Source of the DNA: Bog-756 sp038210245
Lineage (GTDB): Bacteria > Actinomycetota > Acidimicrobiia > Acidimicrobiales > RAAP-2
Length of the DNA stretch: 64,000 bases
Direction of reading: 5' to 3'
Assembly (NCBI GenBank): GCA_038210245.1
Contig: JBBQWW010000001.1
Coordinates: 1 to 64,000, forward strand
Positions 59,779 through 64,000 of the stretch are shown piece after piece; position 1 is the first letter of the stretch; each line of letters starts with the position of its first letter. The position numbers and the translations under genes are program-made. The notes beneath the pieces were generated by a model. That model worked only from the letters and a program-made list of their open reading frames with translations, was not told where the DNA came from and made no database searches.

Positions 59779-60106
59779 GGACGGGCTCCTTGACGAGGGT
59801 GGGGGGTAGGTCCCGGGGCAGGGGTGGCCGGGAGCCCCAGGACTGTCGGGAGATACTAGACAGCCGGGACCCCTCCGCCTCGGGGCCACCTCCTCGGCCC
59901 GATCGCCGTCCATCGCCACACCGGTCGGGTTCCCGGCCCGAAGATGCCCTGGTGGACGAGCCAGTGGTGGACACCACGGCACCGTCTGGGCCATACTGTC
60001 TATTCCGCCTGTTTCAGCCGGGGGGCCACATTTTCCCAGGTCACCGGATGTTATGTCAGGCGAATCGACCAGCCACCCCGACCGCGATTTAGGAAGTGAC
60101 GTTTCC
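59779..60106. other. 328-bp divergent gap between epimerase and whiB genes
   Basis: There is no gene here. A leftward -10-like TAGTAT reads from 59858 to 59853. Toward whiB the sequence is AT-richer from 59995 to 60060 but shows no convincing -35/-10 pair. The whiB ribosome binding site AGGAAG is at 60091-60096. Confidence 0.4.
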
Positions 60107-60337
60107 ATGAGTGCCACCTGGCGCAAGCACGCAGCCTGCCGGGGCATCGATCCTGATGTGTTCTACCCGATCTCCGACGAGGAGTCCGGTGAAGCCAAGG
60201 CCATCTGCGATCAGTGCGCCGTGCGCGAGTCGTGCCTCGAACACGCGTTGGCCAATCGGGAGCGCGAAGGGGTCTGGGGTGGCACCACGGAGCGAGAGCG
60301 TCGTCGCATCCACCGCCAGCGCCGGAAGTCTGCCTGA
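60107..60337 (+). CDS. WhiB-family iron-sulfur transcription factor
   Basis: This 76-residue actinobacteria-specific regulator has four cysteines binding a [4Fe-4S] cluster: Cys11 ('KHAACRGIDPDVFY') and Cys34, Cys37 and Cys43 ('CDQCAVRESC'). The family turn 'GVWGGTTERERRR' and a basic C-terminus for DNA binding follow. The start at ATG 60107 (AGGAAG at 60091-60096) is preferred over ATG 60053. Which Wbl subgroup it belongs to cannot be decided by eye. Such proteins respond to redox or nitric oxide and act with the main sigma factor. Confidence 0.93.
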   Translation: MSATWRKHAACRGIDPDVFYPISDEESGEAKAICDQCAVRESCLEHALANREREGVWGGTTERERRRIHRQRRKSA

Positions 60338-60385
60338 GCCTCTGCGGCGGTTGGCCCGGATGGACACGGCCCGCGCCGCCATTCG

Positions 60386-61003
60386 ATGACGGCGCCCGCC
60401 CCGGTGCCTCGGTCCTGTGAGCCGGCCCCGGCCGGTGGTGATGGTAGGGGTCCCGGACCGGATCCACGGGTCGCCGAGATGATCGGGGTGGTGCGGGCCC
60501 ATCGGCCCGCCGACGCACGGGAGGATCTGTCCCGAACACTCTTCCTCGCCGAGTTGGACCGGCTGGACCGGCCGTTCGACGAGGACGCCGACCTGACCCA
60601 TGTGACCGCGTCGGCCATCGTGGTGGGTCCTCGTGGGGTGGTCCTGCACCGGCACCGCCGGCTGCACCGGTGGCTGCAGCCCGGTGGGCACATCGATGGC
60701 GGGGAGACGCCACCTGAGGCCGCCCTCCGCGAGTGCGTCGAGGAGACCGGCCTGCCGGTGGCCCACACCGCCGGGGGGCCGACCCTGGCCCATCTCGACG
60801 TTCACACGGCGGCTCGGGATCACGTCCACCTCGATCTGCGGTATCTGATGTGGGCCCCGGACCTGGTGCCGGCCCCGGGTCCGGACGAGAGCCAGGAGGT
60901 GGCCTGGTTCGGCTGGGATGCCGCGCTGGCCATGGCCGATGTGGCGTTGGCCGGCGGGTTGGCGTCGGCCCGTAGGCTGGCCCGCCAGCGAGAGGATCCG
61001 TAA
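60386..61003 (+). CDS. Nudix hydrolase
   Basis: This 205-residue protein has a complete Nudix box at about residues 99-121, beginning 'GGHIDGGETPPEAALREC' and ending 'EETGL'. It hydrolyses a nucleoside diphosphate linked to another group; the substrate is unknown. The box is preceded by 'HRRLHRWLQP', common in the actinobacterial NUDIX 'WLQPGGH' subgroup. The stop TAA overlaps the following ATG by one base (TAATG), coupling it to the zinc-ribbon protein gene. Confidence 0.9.
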   Translation: MTAPAPVPRSCEPAPAGGDGRGPGPDPRVAEMIGVVRAHRPADAREDLSRTLFLAELDRLDRPFDEDADLTHVTASAIVVGPRGVVLHRHRRLHRWLQPGGHIDGGETPPEAALRECVEETGLPVAHTAGGPTLAHLDVHTAARDHVHLDLRYLMWAPDLVPAPGPDESQEVAWFGWDAALAMADVALAGGLASARRLARQREDP

Positions 61004-61719
61004 TGGCTGAGCCGTTCGACACGTTGATGCAGGTCCAGCGGCAAGACACGACGCTGGACCAGCTCCGACGGCGCAAGGAGGCCCTGCCTGAGCGGGCCGC
61101 CCTGGCCGAGTTGGGTCGGCGCCGGGCCGAGTTGGACCGGTCGGTGGACGAAGTCCAGGCCCTGGTGGACGACCTGGCCGGTCGACAGGGCACGCTCGAG
61201 GAGCGCATCGCCGCCACCGCCCGACGGCGCCACGAGATCGAGCAGCGGATGCAGTCCGGAGCCATCTCGGCCTCCAGGGACCTCCAGGCCATGGACCACG
61301 AGGTCCACCAACTGGCCGAGCGCCAGTCCCATCTGGAGGAGGAAGAGCTGGTCCTCCTCGAGGAGCAGGAACCCCTCGATACCCAGTTGGGCCTGGACCG
61401 GGCCGCCCGGGCCACCCTGGCCGTCGAGGCCGAACGGTTGTCCGCCACCATCGCCGAGTCGGAGACCGAGATCGATGCCCTCATCGCCGCCGAGACGGTG
61501 GTCCGCAACCAGCTGGCCCCCGGTCTCCCCGCCGAGCTGGCCGAACGGTACGAGATCCTGCGGTCGCATCTGGGTGGGGTGGGCGCGGCGATGCTGGTCG
61601 GCGACCGGTGCGACGGTTGCCACCTGACGCTCCCGTCGGTGGAGGTGGAGCGGATCCACCACCTGCCGCCCGACGAGTTCGCCACCTGCCCCCAGTGTGA
61701 CCGCATCCTGGTGCGCTGA
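61003..61719 (+). CDS. Coiled-coil zinc-ribbon protein (DUF164/CT398-like)
   Basis: In this 238-residue protein residues 10-180 are a long charged helical hairpin ('LDQLRRRKEALPERAALAEL', 'QRQSHLEEEELVLLEEQE'-like heptads). The C-terminus is a C4 zinc ribbon with 'CDGC' and 'CPQC' ('GDRCDGCHLTLPSVEVER', 'FATCPQCDRILVR'). The family is widespread and usually sits near NIF3, RNase H or other nucleic-acid genes. Its role is not settled. It is coupled to the Nudix gene upstream and followed 28 bp later by a phosphatase gene. Confidence 0.87.
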   Translation: MAEPFDTLMQVQRQDTTLDQLRRRKEALPERAALAELGRRRAELDRSVDEVQALVDDLAGRQGTLEERIAATARRRHEIEQRMQSGAISASRDLQAMDHEVHQLAERQSHLEEEELVLLEEQEPLDTQLGLDRAARATLAVEAERLSATIAESETEIDALIAAETVVRNQLAPGLPAELAERYEILRSHLGGVGAAMLVGDRCDGCHLTLPSVEVERIHHLPPDEFATCPQCDRILVR

Positions 61720-61746
61720 CCCGGTGTCCGTAACCACGCCACCCCG

Positions 61747-62343
61747 ATGCTGATCCTGGTCCGCCACGGGGAGTCCACCGGCAATGCCGGGGGACTCCTG
61801 CTGGGTCGGATCGATGCCCCTCTCACCGAACGGGGTGTGGTGCAGGCTCGCAGCGTGGCGCCCGAGGTCACCGGGGCCACCCGCTTGATCTCCAGCCCGC
61901 TCCGGCGGGCCCGTCACACCGCCGAGGCCTTGGGCACCGGCCTGCCGGTCGAGATCGATGACCGGTGGATCGAGGTCGACTACGGGGAGTACGACGGGCG
62001 ACCCCTGGGCTCCGTCCCCGACGAGGTGTGGACGGAGTGGCGATCGGATCCCGACTTCCGACCCCCGGGAGGGGAGACACTGCGCGAGGCCGGCGACCGG
62101 GTCCGGTCGGCCTGCGAGCAGCTATTCGCCGTGGACGGGGAGGGCGCCCGCGGCCAGGGGGCCGTGGTGGTGGTCAGTCACGTGTCGCCCATCAAGGCGG
62201 CCACCTGCTGGGCACTGGGGCTCGGCGACCAGGGGGCCTGGCGCCTCTACCTGGCCACGGCGTCGGTGACCCGGATCACCTGGGGAGCCACCGGGCCGGT
62301 GCTGGCCCAGTTCAACCGGACACCCTGGTCGGACCGGGGCTGA
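61747..62343 (+). CDS. Histidine phosphatase-family protein
   Basis: This 198-residue phosphoglycerate-mutase-like phosphatase has its phosphohistidine motif 'LVRHGESTGNAGGLLLGRID' at the N-terminus. Arg and Glu are in 'ISSPLRRARHTAEAL' and 'WIEVDYGEYDGRPLG', and the second His is in 'VVVSHVSPIKAATCWALG'. The active site is complete. Relatives include alpha-ribazole phosphatase (CobC) and acid phosphatases, and the substrate is undetermined. It follows the Nudix and zinc-ribbon genes in one orientation, the order seen in several actinobacteria beside RNase H-type genes. Confidence 0.9.
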   Translation: MLILVRHGESTGNAGGLLLGRIDAPLTERGVVQARSVAPEVTGATRLISSPLRRARHTAEALGTGLPVEIDDRWIEVDYGEYDGRPLGSVPDEVWTEWRSDPDFRPPGGETLREAGDRVRSACEQLFAVDGEGARGQGAVVVVSHVSPIKAATCWALGLGDQGAWRLYLATASVTRITWGATGPVLAQFNRTPWSDRG

Positions 62344-62373
62344 TCGCACCGACCCGCCGGCGGCAACCACCGG

Positions 62374-63018
62374 TCAGGCGAGGATGCGTATGAGGGTGAA
62401 CACCACGGCCTGCTCGGCCTGCGGCGCCGAGTGCCCCGATTCGCCTCGGAGGGTGGCCCAGTGCTGCCATCCCGACACCGTGGTCAGCGTGTCCAGCAAC
62501 ATCGGTGACCCCGCCGGTTGGCGGCTGGCCATCTCCGGCTCCAGCGTCCGGACCAGCTGACGGCGCAGGAGAGTCCGTTGGCGGTCCAGCACGTCGGTGA
62601 GGTCGGCATTGGCCGGCATCCGGCCCCAAGCCGCCTGCAGCACCGGCCCGACGGCTTCGAACAGCAGGCGCCGCTGTCGGACCAGGGCCCTGATCCTCAC
62701 CTCCAGGGGACCGTGCGGAGGGAGCGGGATGACGAGGGAGCCGTAGTGGGTGACCTTCCGGTCGGCGGCGCCGATGAACACCAGGTCGAGGGAGCGGAAG
62801 TGGTGGTACAGCGTCCGCACGGCGACACCGGCCCGCTCCGTCACCTCCCGGGCCGTGGGGGAGGGGTTGCCGGCATCGATGAGTTCGATCAGCGCCTCGA
62901 CCATGAGGGACCGGGTCCGGCTGCCCCGGGCCACTCTCCGATCGAGCCCGGGATCGCGCCCCCACACTCGGATCCGCCCGTCGTCGTGCCCGCCGGGCAC
63001 CGTCCATCCGCCTGTCAT
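62374..63018 (-). CDS. TetR-family transcriptional regulator
   Basis: This is a 214-residue regulator. After a Gly/Arg-rich leader of about 30 residues, the HTH ('LMVEALIELIDAGNPSPTAR', 'EVTERAGVAVRTLYHHFRSL') is at about 37-82. The C-terminal ligand-binding domain is not assignable. A GGACAGAGGGG ribosome binding site precedes ATG 63018. The upstream sequence is markedly AT-rich and holds phased repeats that may be its own operator. It lies downstream of, and in the same orientation as, an amidohydrolase gene. Confidence 0.87.
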   Translation of the reverse strand: MTGGWTVPGGHDDGRIRVWGRDPGLDRRVARGSRTRSLMVEALIELIDAGNPSPTAREVTERAGVAVRTLYHHFRSLDLVFIGAADRKVTHYGSLVIPLPPHGPLEVRIRALVRQRRLLFEAVGPVLQAAWGRMPANADLTDVLDRQRTLLRRQLVRTLEPEMASRQPAGSPMLLDTLTTVSGWQHWATLRGESGHSAPQAEQAVVFTLIRILA

Positions 63019-63050
63019 CGCCCCTCTGTCCTTTCGCCTGTGACACCTCC

Positions 63051-63109
63051 ATTCTAGAGGAAGTAAGACGAAATCTTGCCTTTAAGTGCATAAAAAGTAC
63101 CTAAAAAGT
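63051..63109 (-). promoter_or_regulatory. AT-rich promoter with 11-bp phased TAAAAAGT repeats
   Basis: The 124-bp gap between the TetR start and the amidohydrolase stop is the most AT-rich stretch in the window. CTTTAAGT (63080-63087), TAAAAAGT (63091-63098) and TAAAAAGT (63102-63109) end exactly 11 bp apart, one helical turn. On the complementary strand TAGAAT (63056 to 63051) is a good -10 for the TetR gene. The phasing suggests bent DNA or tandem regulator half-sites. Confidence 0.5.
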
Positions 63110-63142
63110 GGCATAGGAACTGTGTGGCAACGAATTCAGTTG

Positions 63143-64000
63143 TCAGGCGTGGAGACCGGTCCGGTCGGGGAGAGCGTCCTTGGTCAGGCGACCACCCTGG
63201 ATCACGGCCAGAAGATTGCCGGGGTCGGCCAAGAGGGTGAGCTCGGCGACGGGATCGCCGTCCACCACCAGAAGATCAGCCAGCTTGCCTTCGGCCACCG
63301 TGCCCAACTCGTGCTCCCGACCCATGAGCTCGGCGCCGTGCTTGGTGGCCCACCGGATCACATCCAGCGCCGGGATGCCGATGTCGTCGGCGTAGTAGGC
63401 CAGCTCCTCGCCGTAATGGCCGTGGGGGAGGCCGATGGCCCCGTAGTCGTCACCCAGGACCAGGCGCATGCCGGCAGCATTGGCCCGGGGGAGTACGGCG
63501 GCCATGGCGTCGATGTCCTCCTTCATACTGTCGGTGAAGCCCAGGGTGCTGCCCCCCATCGACTGAAGGAAACGGGCCGGGAACAGCATGGAAGGCACCA
63601 CCGATGTGCCCGACGCCACGATCCGCTCGATGCACTCGTCGTCCATGCCGTCCCCGTGGTCGATCACATCGATGTCGAGGTCGAGGGCCATGAGGATGGC
63701 CTCCCGATTGGCGATGTGGCCCCGCACCTTCACGCCCCGGAGGTGGGCCGCCTCGATCCCGGCCGCCATCTCCTCCCGGCTCATCTCCAACTGCTCCTTC
63801 GGGCCGATGGTGCCATGCCCTCCGGTGACGAACATCTTGATGATCTCGGCGCCCTCTTTGATCTCGGCCCGCACCGAGCGACGGAACTCGTCGGGACCGT
63901 CGCTCGGCCGGATGGCTCCGAGCGCCCCAACCTGCCACTGAGGTGGATAGCTCCGGTCGCCGGCATGGCCGGTGGTGCTGACGTCCCGGCTGCAGGGGAC
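63143..64000 (-). CDS. Metal-dependent amidohydrolase, N-terminally truncated by the window edge
   Basis: The frame is open from 64000 to the stop at 63143, giving 286 residues of the C-terminal part; the N-terminus is outside the window. It reads 'CSRDVSTTGHAGDRSYPPQW' near the edge, then 'IKEGAEIIKMFVTGGHGTIG' (metal-bridging Lys region), 'RGVKVRGHIANREAILMALD', 'DVIDHGDGMDDECIERIVAS' and 'GMRLVLGDDYGAIGLPHGHY'. It ends 'GTVAEGKLADLLVVDGDPVA'. This is the imidazolonepropionase/prolidase-like branch of the amidohydrolase superfamily. The substrate is unknown. An AUG-initiated start at 63874 would remove the catalytic half and is only an internal Met. Confidence 0.85.
   Translation of the reverse strand, partial: VPCSRDVSTTGHAGDRSYPPQWQVGALGAIRPSDGPDEFRRSVRAEIKEGAEIIKMFVTGGHGTIGPKEQLEMSREEMAAGIEAAHLRGVKVRGHIANREAILMALDLDIDVIDHGDGMDDECIERIVASGTSVVPSMLFPARFLQSMGGSTLGFTDSMKEDIDAMAAVLPRANAAGMRLVLGDDYGAIGLPHGHYGEELAYYADDIGIPALDVIRWATKHGAELMGREHELGTVAEGKLADLLVVDGDPVAELTLLADPGNLLAVIQGGRLTKDALPDRTGLHA

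Overview
The window is high-GC DNA whose gene set points to an actinobacterium, most likely class Acidimicrobiia. The clues are the 42-residue 'GYW-VASDGGVF-FG' repeats at the left edge, a WhiB protein, PimB-type mannosyltransferase, a class E sortase with an LPFTG substrate, a DUF222/HNH remnant, class II (B12-dependent) ribonucleotide reductase, and heavy use of GTG starts. The lineage is inferred from these families; no marker gene was compared. I see no rRNA, tRNA, insertion sequence or CRISPR array.

Left third (1-26.9 kb), mostly catabolism and lipid metabolism. After the end of a secreted repeat protein and an aquaporin preceded by three copies of one palindrome comes an amine or amino-acid utilisation locus. 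In it an Lrp regulator, aminotransferase and FAD amine oxidoreductase are divergent from an aminobutyraldehyde-type dehydrogenase, an APC permease and alanine dehydrogenase. Next are methylmalonate-semialdehyde dehydrogenase, an alpha/beta hydrolase, an acyl-CoA synthetase, a D-2-hydroxyacid dehydrogenase, a decayed DUF222 gene, and an overlapping queG-pimB pair preceded by a small CxxC protein. Then come a SRPBCC protein, a short LLM flavin protein, an AlaC-like aminotransferase, TetR plus SMP-30, an acetoacetate-decarboxylase-like protein, a PlsC acyltransferase, an ACT protein and glycerol kinase.

Middle (27-57.5 kb). nrdJ has a good sigma-70 promoter and candidate NrdR boxes. It is followed by small membrane proteins and then a cell-envelope and polysaccharide island. 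The island holds an LPFTG surface protein facing a class E sortase, a DUF4012 protein, several GT4 and GT2 glycosyltransferases, a Wzc-like chain-length/tyrosine-kinase protein, a Wzy-like polymerase, a WbaP-like initiating phosphoglycosyltransferase and a Wzb-like low-molecular-weight phosphatase. This is a nearly complete Wzy-type assembly line, but no Wzx flippase gene is visible.

Embedded in that island (45.6-53.5 kb) is a tight operon of GT4, AcpS-type phosphopantetheinyl transferase, carrier protein, acyl-CoA-dehydrogenase-like protein, stand-alone class II aminoacyl-tRNA-synthetase homologue (amino acid:[carrier protein] ligase), DUF1839 protein and a GH2-like protein. The ligase family is known to load amino acids onto carrier proteins, but the product of such operons is not known to me. 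Its position inside a polysaccharide locus suggests an aminoacyl-derived modification of a glycan or glycoconjugate. This is the best candidate for an undescribed system. Just upstream are two linked membrane-protein genes sharing a 'YVGPDRRT' motif; one carries an apparently inactivated metallopeptidase domain.

Right end (57.6-64 kb), housekeeping and regulation: a RibD/DHFR-like reductase, a DUF6188-like protein, a nucleotide-sugar-epimerase-type SDR, WhiB, a Nudix-Zn-ribbon-histidine-phosphatase run, a TetR regulator behind an AT-rich region with 11-bp phased repeats, and a truncated amidohydrolase.
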